Positions 1 to 7,208 of a stretch of 32,238 nucleotides of DNA are shown one piece after another. Origin of the DNA: Bacteroidota bacterium. GTDB lineage: Bacteria; Bacteroidota; Bacteroidia; Bacteroidales; B39-G9. The position numbers were made by a program, and so were the translations under genes. How positions within the stretch are numbered: the first letter of the stretch is position 1; every line of letters starts with the position of its first letter. Below the pieces are notes generated by a model. The model made no database searches. It had not been told where the DNA came from and worked only from the letters and a program-made list of their open reading frames with translations. The DNA is taken from contig JADFUR010000091.1 in assembly GCA_015222055.1 (NCBI GenBank), positions 1-32,238 of the forward strand. Reading direction: 5' to 3'.

Positions 1-286
1 GAGATATCAATTTTTTCTTGTTTAGATTAACTAAAATTTATGCTTGAAATTTTGTCACTCCACAACTTTTGTACTTGACCCCTATTTCTTTAATTGTTGG
101 ATTTTTTGCGTTTGAAAACTGCAAAATTTCTTTAAGGTCGGAGGGGGAGGATTAAAGTTTGTGTTTGTTGTTTTTTTTATTTTTTTTGAAAAAGTAAAAT
201 TGAGAGTGAGAGGTTTGTGTTATTAGGGCTTATTTAAAAAAAAGTGTTGCTAAACATTTATGCAATTATTTATAGTTGTATCTTTT
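1..286. other. Left-end non-coding stretch
   Basis: I see no convincing gene here. The stretch is AT-rich with long T runs (around 170-190), and it holds one copy of a 28-bp repeat at 244-271 that recurs at 2158-2185. Its beginning could be the tail of a gene outside the window, but no reading frame shows recognisable protein. Confidence 0.5.
244..271 (+). repeat. 28-bp direct repeat, copy 1
   Basis: The sequence begins GTGTTGCTAAACATTTATG and continues to an ATTATTT end. It matches 2158-2185 with a single C/T difference. The two copies lie in the same orientation and enclose the broken gene at 287-1193 and the CPBP protease gene. It could be the boundary of a transferred block or a dispersed intergenic repeat. 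It does not fit the consensus of an integron attC site. Confidence 0.7.
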
Positions 287-1193
287 TTATTCATATAATT
301 CTACTTCAATTTGGATTAAATAATAAGGATTAAAATCTGAATTTTTTATCCAACCTTGTTCTTGCGAATAATGGTCCCAACTTTGAATGTCGAGAGAGCT
401 CTTTTTTGTCAAAGTAAATCCGACACTTAATGAATTTAATCGTTGTTTTACTATATCATGTTTAATGTAAGCGTATTCTTTATAATATTTTGCTGATAGT
501 GCTTGAACAGCAACTAAGATGCCATTCTCTGGAAAGTCAAAGTTGAAATTTGATAAATCAATTTCAACCCAATGATTTCTTTTAGGTTCTAATGAAGCAA
601 TTATTGTTTCTTTAGTTATTTCATTTACAAAAGGATATCCACCTTCATATAGTCTTAACCTAAATGGTCTAAATTTCCAATTATTCTCCCAAAAGTCATG
701 CATATATATTCTCACGCTTGATATTTTACCTTTTATACCCTTATTGGGGATATACAATGCCTTTTGATAATTAAATCCGACCTGTGCAGATTGTATTGTA
801 AAGATATTTCTATTACCTAATTTTACTGTTTTTACATTCTTAGGTTTTATAACTACTTCTTTTATTTTATAAATCTCCGGTTTTAAAATAAACTCCTCAT
901 TTTTTTTTAAGTATATACAAGGTGCTATTTTTAATTTATAACCGATACAAGAAAAAATTATTGAGTCTGATTTTGAAAAATTAGGGTATTGGATCTCAAC
1001 CATTCCAGTTTTATCTGTCATAAATAAATAAATAAACTCCCAATTTAGTTTTTACTTGAAGGTGAACAAATTCAATTCCTTAGTTTTGTTCGTTAAGTAC
1101 ACTGCCTTTCCAAAGGAACAAATTATTATTCTGAGCAATAGAATTAAATAAAACACATAGAAATAATAATAGTATAAAACCAAATTTTTTCAT
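287..1193 (-). pseudogene. Broken exported protein with carboxypeptidase-regulatory-like domain
   Basis: The open part (1021 down to 287, 244 codons) starts inside a domain. It opens with the end of a CarboxypepD_reg-like fold (DKTGMVEIQYPNF, then SIIFSCIGYK, then a lysine-rich EVVIKP end), as seen in Bacteroidota surface proteins. The missing N-terminus is upstream in another frame. An ATG at 1193 gives a signal peptide (MKKFGFILLLFLCVLFNSIAQ) and then LFLWKGSVLNEQN. That reading meets TAA at 1082-1080, resumes as GIEFVHLQVKTKLGVYLF, and leaves frame at a run of TTTA units (about 1036-1022). Removing one four-base unit restores the frame into the downstream part. The gene therefore carries a nonsense codon and a slippage-type frameshift. 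The C-terminal 180 residues are not recognised; they look like a beta-rich domain. It may be a true pseudogene, a phase-variable locus or assembly error. Confidence 0.75.
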
Positions 1194-1213
1194 TATTCAT
1201 TAATTATGTGCTG

Positions 1214-2014
1214 CTATTTATTAATTTTCAAACTATTAAATTCTTTTCTTAATAAGAAAACAGCAACAATTGACATTATTATTGCTCCAAAAGTAATTAG
1301 AATCAAGTTTGTAAAACCACCATACAATTCTGTTAGTGATTCATTCATCATTTTTTCTGCGCCCACAAAATGCATCCATGTAAAAGCAAATAGATTATTT
1401 ACAGAATGAATCAATATTGATAGTGTTAACTTTCTTGTTCTGTAATAAATCCAACCTGAAAACAGACTAAATATTAAAGCACCAATAAATTGCCATGGAT
1501 TTAAATGAAGAAATCCAAAAAGAACACTTGATATAATAATTGATTTAGTTGGAGAATATCTTTGTAAAAATCCATTTAGAATAATTCCTCTAAAAATTAA
1601 TTCTTCCAGTATAGGTGCTGCAATAACAATTGCTATAAAAGAAAAGACTCCATTTCCAGATTCAAGAAATATCTTTTTCATAAACTCAGGCATGGGTAAT
1701 GAATTAACAATAGGTGAAATTATTCCTATCTGAATTGCAATTATTGAAATAGAAACCAATATCATTATCTTAATAGAACTAAGACTAAAATTATATTGAT
1801 TAATCCCTGTTCTTTTGTTTCTTATCAAATGAGCAATTCCAAAAGTAACTCCCATTGCTAATAGATAATAAACTAAAAAAGAAATTTCCCTTCCTATCAC
1901 ATTGTTTAATATAATAAGTACGGGAATAAACAATAGCATTGAAAGTATCGCTATTCCAACAATTCCCCAACTTTGTCCTACATTGGGATAAGAAATTTCT
2001 TTTTTTTCAATCAT
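1214..2014 (-). CDS. CPBP family intramembrane metalloprotease
   Basis: This is a multi-pass membrane protein of the CPBP (CAAX prenyl protease/bacteriocin-processing, Abi) family. All three signature motifs are visible in the C-terminal half: EELIFRG (the glutamate pair and arginine), FGFLHLNP (metal-ligand histidine), and HSVNN (second histidine). At least six hydrophobic segments surround them. In bacteria these proteins act in the inner membrane on small peptides or self-immunity, but the substrate here is unknown. I prefer the ATG at 2014 because the protein then begins MIEKKEISYPNVGQSWG just before the first membrane span, as in relatives. An ATG at 2056 in the same frame would add 14 residues. 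It lies immediately upstream of the broken gene on the same strand, inside the block bounded by the 28-bp repeats. Confidence 0.9.
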   Translation of the reverse strand: MIEKKEISYPNVGQSWGIVGIAILSMLLFIPVLIILNNVIGREISFLVYYLLAMGVTFGIAHLIRNKRTGINQYNFSLSSIKIMILVSISIIAIQIGIISPIVNSLPMPEFMKKIFLESGNGVFSFIAIVIAAPILEELIFRGIILNGFLQRYSPTKSIIISSVLFGFLHLNPWQFIGALIFSLFSGWIYYRTRKLTLSILIHSVNNLFAFTWMHFVGAEKMMNESLTELYGGFTNLILITFGAIIMSIVAVFLLRKEFNSLKINK

Positions 2015-2157
2015 AACTGTTTTTTTTAATTTGCTCTTTGGTTGCACATCGCACATCAATAAGACGCACTGTGTCCAATTAAATTTTTAATTACACCCCC
2101 TAAATTTACCACTAAAAAAATAATTTTTAAATACTTAAGTGTTTTATTAAAGGAAAT

Positions 2158-2185
2158 GTGTTGCTAAACATTTATGTAATTATTT
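2158..2185 (+). repeat. 28-bp direct repeat, copy 2
   Basis: This is the same sequence as 244-271 with one substitution, in the same orientation and 1914 bp away. Just after each copy there is a short related T-rich stretch containing GTATCTTTTTTAT or GCATCTTTTTTTAT, so the shared block may be longer but diverged. Confidence 0.7.
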
Positions 2186-2230
2186 GCATGTGTAGTTTTT
2201 TGTATGTGTAATTTTTGCATCTTTTTTTAT

Positions 2231-2253
2231 GGATTAAGTTTGTAACTTAATCC
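2231..2253. repeat. Perfect hairpin, 10-bp arms
   Basis: The arms are GGATTAAGTT and AACTTAATCC with a TGT loop. No T run follows on either strand, so it is not a standard terminator. Its GGATT...AATCC ends resemble those of the inverted repeats at 4992-5023 and 24447-24509, so it may belong to a loose family of intergenic palindromes. Confidence 0.65.
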
Positions 2254-2411
2254 TGTTAAGCAAAAATAGAATGTGGGAGGATCTATTTTTTTTGGCTGTT
2301 TTCCAATATAAAAATATTAAAAAAATGGATAGAATCCAATGATAAAATTAAATTAAAGACAATTTTAGTAGAGGATTCAACATTAATTTATTATACAAAG
2401 TTTTTTTCGAA

Positions 2412-3713
2412 TTATTTCATCATCTCAATTTCAAAAATAATTGTCTGAGATATTTCGCTTATTGATTTATTCTCAATATTAATTGCAATATCGCAGGTTT
2501 GTGCATAAAGGGGAAGTCTTTTTTTGTATATTTTTTCTATGTTGGTTAAACTGTTATCATTAATTAATGGTCGGCTATTGTCGGTTATTCTTTTAATTGA
2601 TGTTTCAATACTTGAAAATAACCAAACAACTAAAAATTTTTTTTTAAGCAGTTTAATATTTTCATTATCAATAATTATTCCGCCACCGCAAGAGAGAACA
2701 ATTTTATTTTTATTCAAAAAGTTTTTTAGTGTTTCCTTTTCTTTCGTTCTGAAATAATCTTCACCTTTAGTTTTAAAAATATTTGTTATTGACTGGTTTT
2801 CGTTTTTTTCAATAATTTGGTCAGTATCAATAAATTCATAGTTTAACTCATTAGCTAGATTTTTGGCAATGCTTGTTTTTCCAACTCCCATAAAACCAAT
2901 AATTGCTATTTTGTTAAAATTTATTTTTTTTGTTTTGTCGGATAATAATTTTTTGGCAATTTCATTATTAAGCTGTTTGTCGAAAAAATGATGATATGCA
3001 GGAATTGCCTGATTAATAAGTATTTCTTCGCCTTTGATGAGAGTACATCCAATTTTTTGAGCAGCCTCAGTAAACGATGATTTTTTATACACCATATCAA
3101 TTAAAACCTGATTTTTATTTAAAAGTTTATCAAAGGGAATTTCAATATTTACAGGCAGACAATTAACGATTATTTCAGCTTTAACAATATTTGCTTCGAG
3201 CTTTTCAAATGAATCGTAACTACAATTAAATTCCGTGCTTAAAAGTTTAGCTTTTATTATTGTTCTGTTAACAATAGTAACTTTTGCATTTTTTGTTGTT
3301 AATGCGTAAACAACAGCTCGGGCAGCACCGCCGGCACCAATCACAAGGCATTGTTTATTTGCTATTTCAATATTTTTGTTTTTCAGACTGTTAATAATGC
3401 TTATGAAATCAGTATTAAATCCTGATATTTTTCCGTTTTTGTTAACTACTGTGTTAACAGCATTTATTTTTTTTGCATCTATGTGAGTGTAATCAATAAG
3501 TTGAATAATATTGGTTTTGCAAGGTGCTGTAACACTCATTCCTGAAAGCTTAAGTGTTTTAAAAGATTGAATAGCTTCTTGAGCATTGCTTGCAGCTAAG
3601 CGAAAATATATATTTGGAACATTTTCATTCGCAAAAATATTATTAAAAATATCAGGACTTTTGCTGTGAAGAATAGGCTTACCAGTTACGGCAAATAATT
3701 TATAATCAGTCAT
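2412..3713 (-). CDS. aroE/aroK: Bifunctional shikimate dehydrogenase / shikimate kinase
   Basis: Two shikimate-pathway enzymes are fused in one 433-residue chain. Residues 1-255 are AroE (3-dehydroshikimate to shikimate with NADPH). They contain the SKSP substrate loop at 17-20, catalytic Lys66 in SVTAPCK, Asp102 in GFNTD, and the nucleotide motif GAGGA (126-130) followed by NR (149-150). Residues about 264-433 are AroK (shikimate to shikimate 3-phosphate with ATP). They contain the Walker A motif GFMGVGKT (273-280), DTD (296-298), R322 in YFRTKE, the CGGG loop (342-345) and the lid with SRPL. Both halves look catalytically complete. The start overlaps the end of aroD by 8 bp, so the two are surely translated from one message. 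In most bacteria these are separate genes. The linker is short and the motif SVTAPCK differs slightly from the usual NVTxPxK. Confidence 0.95.
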   Translation of the reverse strand: MTDYKLFAVTGKPILHSKSPDIFNNIFANENVPNIYFRLAASNAQEAIQSFKTLKLSGMSVTAPCKTNIIQLIDYTHIDAKKINAVNTVVNKNGKISGFNTDFISIINSLKNKNIEIANKQCLVIGAGGAARAVVYALTTKNAKVTIVNRTIIKAKLLSTEFNCSYDSFEKLEANIVKAEIIVNCLPVNIEIPFDKLLNKNQVLIDMVYKKSSFTEAAQKIGCTLIKGEEILINQAIPAYHHFFDKQLNNEIAKKLLSDKTKKINFNKIAIIGFMGVGKTSIAKNLANELNYEFIDTDQIIEKNENQSITNIFKTKGEDYFRTKEKETLKNFLNKNKIVLSCGGGIIIDNENIKLLKKKFLVVWLFSSIETSIKRITDNSRPLINDNSLTNIEKIYKKRLPLYAQTCDIAINIENKSISEISQTIIFEIEMMK

Positions 3714-4362
3714 TTTTGTTTTTTAAGTCTTCCATTTTCTTAAAAAGATTCAATAATGTTGTTTTATCAATTTGTCCGGGAGCAGTTTCTTCGTATTCGT
3801 TGAGTGACGCATAAGTAAATGGTGCTCCTAAGGACAAACCGGCAATGCGAGTTACTTTTCCTTTTTCTCCCATGCCAATTGAGATAATATTTTTGAAATT
3901 ATTGTAAAGTGAAAAAATCGTCGAATTATCCAAAATATCATTTACAAAGCAGGCAACTTTTACAATATCAGGTTTGTAAGTATAACATTTATCGACAATA
4001 GTATTGATAAAATTTTCGCTCGGAGTTTCTTTAAAATTATGATATGATATTATTATTTTACGATTTTTGTTTTTAACATGAAAAATAACTTCATTAATGA
4101 AATCGACGGAATTATTAATATCAACATCAATATAATAAGCACCCGAATCAATTGCTGTTTTCAAAGCAATAAGTCTCTCATCATCAGTAATATTAAGTTT
4201 TTTGCGATAAGTGGCAATAAGCTTGCAATCTTGCGAAAACAATTCATTAATCTCATCTTTTGTGAGTTCCATTTTATCTAAACGTAGCTCTACAAAATTT
4301 TCATTGTTGATAATTTTTTTGACTTCTTCAAATTTTTTGTTTCCAATACTTATGCAAATCAT
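3706..4362 (-). CDS. aroD: Type I 3-dehydroquinate dehydratase
   Basis: This enzyme dehydrates 3-dehydroquinate to 3-dehydroshikimate, the step just before AroE. The type I (Schiff-base) signature is clear: ELRLD (25-29), catalytic His108 in SYHN, Schiff-base Lys135 in DIVKVA, and the C-terminal substrate-binding run from MGEKGKVTRI to TYAS and APGQ (about 164-197). At 218 residues it is near the family's usual 220-250. It is the first gene of a two-gene operon, overlapping the aroE-aroK fusion by 8 bp, so dehydroquinate dehydratase, shikimate dehydrogenase and shikimate kinase are made together. It diverges from the DUF1573 gene across a 121-bp AT-rich gap. Confidence 0.95.
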   Translation of the reverse strand: MICISIGNKKFEEVKKIINNENFVELRLDKMELTKDEINELFSQDCKLIATYRKKLNITDDERLIALKTAIDSGAYYIDVDINNSVDFINEVIFHVKNKNRKIIISYHNFKETPSENFINTIVDKCYTYKPDIVKVACFVNDILDNSTIFSLYNNFKNIISIGMGEKGKVTRIAGLSLGAPFTYASLNEYEETAPGQIDKTTLLNLFKKMEDLKNKND

Positions 4363-4463
4363 TTTTTATTTTCTTTATTTGTAAAAGAATTAGTAATATG
4401 TAAAAAGTAAATATAATTAAAAATGTTTTTATTAAACATATTATTTAATTAAAATAATTAATT

Positions 4464-4471
4464 TAGATTTG
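4464..4471 (+). promoter_or_regulatory. Possible Bacteroidota -7 element
   Basis: TAGATTTG fits the Bacteroidota -7 consensus TAnnTTTG and lies 12 bp before the ATG of the DUF1573 gene, which would give a very short leader. I could not find a convincing TTG -33 element at 17-23 bp upstream, so the call is weak. Confidence 0.35.
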
Positions 4472-4483
4472 TAAAAAGAAGAA

Positions 4484-4969
4484 ATGAAGAAAATATTATT
4501 ATCAGTATCAATAATTTTATCGATCTTATCCTTAAAAGCACAAACAGAAGAAAAAGTAATTGTTGACAAACGGGCTCCAGAAATTACTTTTGAACAAGAG
4601 ACTTATGATTTTGGGATAATAAGAAAAGGCAGTAAAGCAACAGTTGATTTCATTTTTAAAAACACAGGCAAAAAACCTTTGGTTTTAACAAATGTAAGAT
4701 CATCGTGTGGTTGCACAGTTCCTACATGGCCAAAAGATCCAATTAAAAGAAAAAAATCAGGAGTAATAAGTGTTAAATATAACAGTAATATAGTTGGGAA
4801 TTTTTCGAAAACCATTACCGTTTATACAAATGCCTTAGAATCTCCAATTAGGTTAAGAATTAAAGGAACAGTAGAAGCAAATTCGCAAAAAGCTGTAAAA
4901 TCAAAAAAAGGTTCGTTTAAAAAGAAACAAATGAGAAACACAAAACTTAATGTTCCTCAGGAGAATTAG
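4484..4969 (+). CDS. Exported DUF1573 domain protein
   Basis: This is a 161-residue secreted or periplasmic protein of the DUF1573 (Ig-like) family, common in Bacteroidota and of unknown function. A signal peptide covers about residues 1-19 (MKKILLSVSIILSILSLKA, cleavage before QT). The DUF1573 core follows: ITFEQETYDFGIIRKG, then DFIFKNTGKKPL, RSSCGCTVP with the conserved SCGCT motif, and a final strand ending LRIKGTVEA (about 126). The last 30 residues are rich in lysine and probably disordered. It stands between the divergent aro operon and the aminotransferase gene, from which it is separated by a 100-bp gap with an inverted repeat, so it is probably its own transcript. Confidence 0.9.
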   Translation: MKKILLSVSIILSILSLKAQTEEKVIVDKRAPEITFEQETYDFGIIRKGSKATVDFIFKNTGKKPLVLTNVRSSCGCTVPTWPKDPIKRKKSGVISVKYNSNIVGNFSKTITVYTNALESPIRLRIKGTVEANSQKAVKSKKGSFKKKQMRNTKLNVPQEN

Positions 4970-4991
4970 GAAATAAGAATTTTGAGTTACA

Positions 4992-5023
4992 AATCCGTAA
5001 CCACGAATTAGTGATTACGGATT
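4992..5023. repeat. Imperfect inverted repeat between genes
   Basis: AATCCGTAA at 4992-5000 pairs with TTACGGATT at 5015-5023. The inner bases CAC/GTG extend the stem across one mismatch, leaving a GAATTA loop. No T run follows, so it is not a typical terminator. It begins about 20 bp after the DUF1573 stop and may still protect the 3' end. The surrounding bases are built from related words (ATTA, GTGATTACGGATTAC). Confidence 0.6.
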
Positions 5024-5069
5024 ACTAAATAATAATCACAAATTAATAATTAACCATTAATAAAAAATT

Positions 5070-6269
5070 ATGCCACAAATTTCAGAACGAGGAAAATTAA
5101 TGCCTTCTTCACCAATTAGGAAATTGGTTCCTTATGCAGAAGAAGCGAAAAGAAAAGGTGTGAAAGTTTATCATTTGAATATTGGACAACCAGATATCAA
5201 AACACCTGTAAAAGCTATAGAAGCAGTTAAAAATATTGATGACAAAGTTATTAAATACAGTCATTCAGCTGGAAACGAAACTTACAGAAGAAAACTTACC
5301 AATTATTATCAAAATTTAGATATCAATATTGATCATAATGATATGATAATAACTACAGGTGGTTCTGAAGCTATTTCTTTTGCTCTTTTATCTTGTTTAA
5401 ATCCAGGTGATGAAATTATTATACCTGAACCATTTTATGCTAATTATAATGGTTTTGCTGTTTCTGCAGGTGTTGTTGTAAAACCCATTACTGCTAAAAT
5501 TGAAAATAATTTTGCACTTCCTTCAGTTAATGAGTTTGAAAAATTAATAACTCCAAAAACTAAAGCAATAGTTATTTGTAATCCAAACAATCCAACTGGT
5601 TATTTATATTCAAAAGAAGAGCTTGAAGAATTAAGAGATGTAGTTAAGAAACACGATTTATATTTAATTTCTGATGAGGTTTATCGTGAGTTTTGTTACG
5701 ATGGAAACAAACATTTTTCAGCAATGAACCTTGAAGGAATTGAAAACAATGTAATATTAATTGATTCTGTTTCAAAACGCTATAGTGCTTGCGGCGTTAG
5801 AATAGGTGTGATGATAACAAAAAATAAAGAAATTATTAGCACAGCAATGAAATTTGCCCAAGCTCGTTTGTGTCCTCCTTATTTGGGTCAGGTATTGGCC
5901 GAAGCTGCAATAGATACTACTGACGAGTATTTTGAAGAAGTATATAATGAGTATATCGAGCGAAGAAATTTCATGGTTAATGCTTTAAATAAAATGGAAG
6001 GTGTTGTTTGTCCAATGCCTAAAGGGGCTTTTTATACTGTTACTAAATTACCAATTGACGATAGTGATAAGTTTTGCAAATGGATGTTAACGGATTTTAC
6101 TTACAAAAATCAAACGGTTATGTTAGCTCCTGCAACAGGTTTTTACTCAACCAAAGGTCTTGGTAAAAACGAAGTGCGTGTTGCATATGTTTTAAAAATT
6201 GAAGATTTAAAAAAAGCAATGGAAGTTTTAGAACAGGCATTAGAAGAATATCCGGGAAGAACGGTTTAG
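5070..6269 (+). CDS. Class I/II PLP-dependent aminotransferase
   Basis: This is a fold-type I aminotransferase of the aspartate-aminotransferase superfamily, 399 residues, which is normal length. Visible landmarks are NIGQPD (37-42), TTGGSEA (95-101) for phosphate contact, NPNNPTG (171-177), SDEVY (201-205, Asp202 to the pyridine nitrogen), the PLP Lys236 in DSVSKRY, Arg244 in GVRIG, and the C-terminal arginine in NEVRVAYVL. The sequence SVSKRYSACG with an early MPSSPIRKL start is typical of a Bacteroidota group annotated as aspartate or aromatic aminotransferases. The amino-acid specificity cannot be fixed from sequence. The aromatic-precursor genes just upstream make an aromatic role tempting, but they are on the other strand. 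Transcription should stop at the hairpin at 6291-6326. Confidence 0.93.
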   Translation: MPQISERGKLMPSSPIRKLVPYAEEAKRKGVKVYHLNIGQPDIKTPVKAIEAVKNIDDKVIKYSHSAGNETYRRKLTNYYQNLDINIDHNDMIITTGGSEAISFALLSCLNPGDEIIIPEPFYANYNGFAVSAGVVVKPITAKIENNFALPSVNEFEKLITPKTKAIVICNPNNPTGYLYSKEELEELRDVVKKHDLYLISDEVYREFCYDGNKHFSAMNLEGIENNVILIDSVSKRYSACGVRIGVMITKNKEIISTAMKFAQARLCPPYLGQVLAEAAIDTTDEYFEEVYNEYIERRNFMVNALNKMEGVVCPMPKGAFYTVTKLPIDDSDKFCKWMLTDFTYKNQTVMLAPATGFYSTKGLGKNEVRVAYVLKIEDLKKAMEVLEQALEEYPGRTV

Positions 6270-6290
6270 AATATAATATTAGTTAATTGA

Positions 6291-6326
6291 AAAATGACAT
6301 ATCATATAGGTATGTCATTCTTTTTT
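6291..6326. terminator. Bidirectional intrinsic terminator
   Basis: AATGACATA (6293-6301) and TATGTCATT (6311-6319) form a 9-bp stem with a 9-base loop. On the plus strand it is followed by C and six Ts; on the minus strand it is followed by five Ts. It sits between the convergent aminotransferase (ends 6269) and nucleotidyltransferase (ends 6329) genes, so it can serve both. Confidence 0.8.
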
Positions 6327-6328
6327 AA

Positions 6329-7054
6329 CTAAATTTGATTAATACATTTACTTGCTTCAAGCAGTTTATTCCTATCGCCAACATCAAACCATAAAGACTT
6401 ATCGTGATTAAATGCCATAATTTTATTAGTGGCTGCAAGTTTAAGATAAACATCAACTATTGAAAATTTACCTTTCTCATTTATTTGTTTAAATATTTCA
6501 GGATTAATTACATGAATACCGCTAAAAGCAAACGGTGTAAGTTTAAAATTTGTTTCTTTTGCTATTTTAATTTCGTTAGTTTTAGTGTTTTTCCAAGCAC
6601 AAAGTGACTTGTCTTCATCAAATAAAAAGTAACGCGATGAGTTTCTGTTTCTAACAGCCAGAGTGGCAATAGCATCAGACTTAATATGTTTGTTATACAT
6701 TTCTGATAAATTAATATCTGAAATTACATCAACATTATGAACCAAAAAAGCTTTGTTGTCGTTAAAAAACCAGCTAGCTTTTTTTAGTCCGCCGCCAGTG
6801 TCAAGAATAGCACCACTTTCGTCAGAAATAGTAATATTAGTATTGAAATTATTGTTTTTTTTCAAAAAATCAATAATCATATCTGAAAAATGATGCACAT
6901 TGATAATTATATCATTAAAGCCAAAAAATTTCAATCTGTTTATAACGATTTCGAGCAGTGTTGTGCCATTAATTTCAACCAGAGCTTTTGGTTTGTTATT
7001 TGTTAAAGGTTGAAGTCGTGTGCCAAAACCTGCGGCAAAAATCATCGCTTTCAT
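6329..7054 (-). CDS. Sugar-1-phosphate nucleotidyltransferase (MurU/RmlA type)
   Basis: This is a 241-residue NTP_transferase protein that would join a sugar 1-phosphate to a nucleotide. The N-terminal loop MIFAAGFGTRLQPLT followed by NKPKALVEI (about 4-27) binds the nucleotide and magnesium. HNVDVISD (about 110-117) supplies the second acidic site, and DVGDRNKL near the C-terminus is the usual closing motif. Length and motifs resemble MurU (MurNAc-1-phosphate uridylyltransferase) and HddC-like enzymes. The upstream neighbour on the same strand has an AmgK-like kinase domain, and AmgK and MurU form a known cell-wall sugar salvage pair, so that role is a reasonable inference. The gap to that gene is 154 bp and contains a paired palindrome, so cotranscription is not certain. 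Confidence 0.88.
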   Translation of the reverse strand: MKAMIFAAGFGTRLQPLTNNKPKALVEINGTTLLEIVINRLKFFGFNDIIINVHHFSDMIIDFLKKNNNFNTNITISDESGAILDTGGGLKKASWFFNDNKAFLVHNVDVISDINLSEMYNKHIKSDAIATLAVRNRNSSRYFLFDEDKSLCAWKNTKTNEIKIAKETNFKLTPFAFSGIHVINPEIFKQINEKGKFSIVDVYLKLAATNKIMAFNHDKSLWFDVGDRNKLLEASKCINQI

Positions 7055-7100
7055 TATTTTTTAGTTATTTCTAAATTTAAATTTCAAACACCCTAACTGA

Positions 7101-7193
7101 CTATAATTAAGTGAAACCTGGCAGGTTTGTTTTATAACTATCACAGGGATTTCTCATATTCTTGTCAATTAATTATAGAAACCTGCCAGGTTT
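7101..7193. repeat. Paired AAACCTG palindromes forming a larger inverted repeat
   Basis: AAACCTGGCAGGTTT (7114-7128) and AAACCTGCCAGGTTT (7179-7193) are each near-perfect palindromes and are exact reverse complements of each other. CTATAATTAA (7101-7110) is also repeated in reverse as TTAATTATAG (7169-7178). The element can fold as two small hairpins or one long one. It lies between the kinase-RapZ gene and the nucleotidyltransferase gene. It resembles the AAACCTGNCAGGTTT intergenic palindromes that I recall from other Bacteroidota. Confidence 0.75.
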
Positions 7194-7208
7194 ATTTAAT
7201 TCGTAACT

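Larger units (their letters stand above)
2060..2411. other. Intergenic region with repeat and hairpin
   Basis: There is no gene in these 350 bases. They contain the second 28-bp repeat (2158-2185) and a perfect hairpin (2231-2253). The rest is AT-rich. No obvious intrinsic terminator follows the end of the aroE-aroK gene at 2412. Confidence 0.5.

Noticed and set aside
1206-1409. Plus-strand open frame opposite the CPBP gene
   Set aside because: It lies antisense to the conserved HSVNN end of the protease, has no recognisable domain and no independent support.
244-2185. Integron cassette bounded by attC sites
   Set aside because: The repeats lack the paired GTTRRRY and RYYYAAC core sites and the imperfect palindrome of attC, and no integrase is in the window.
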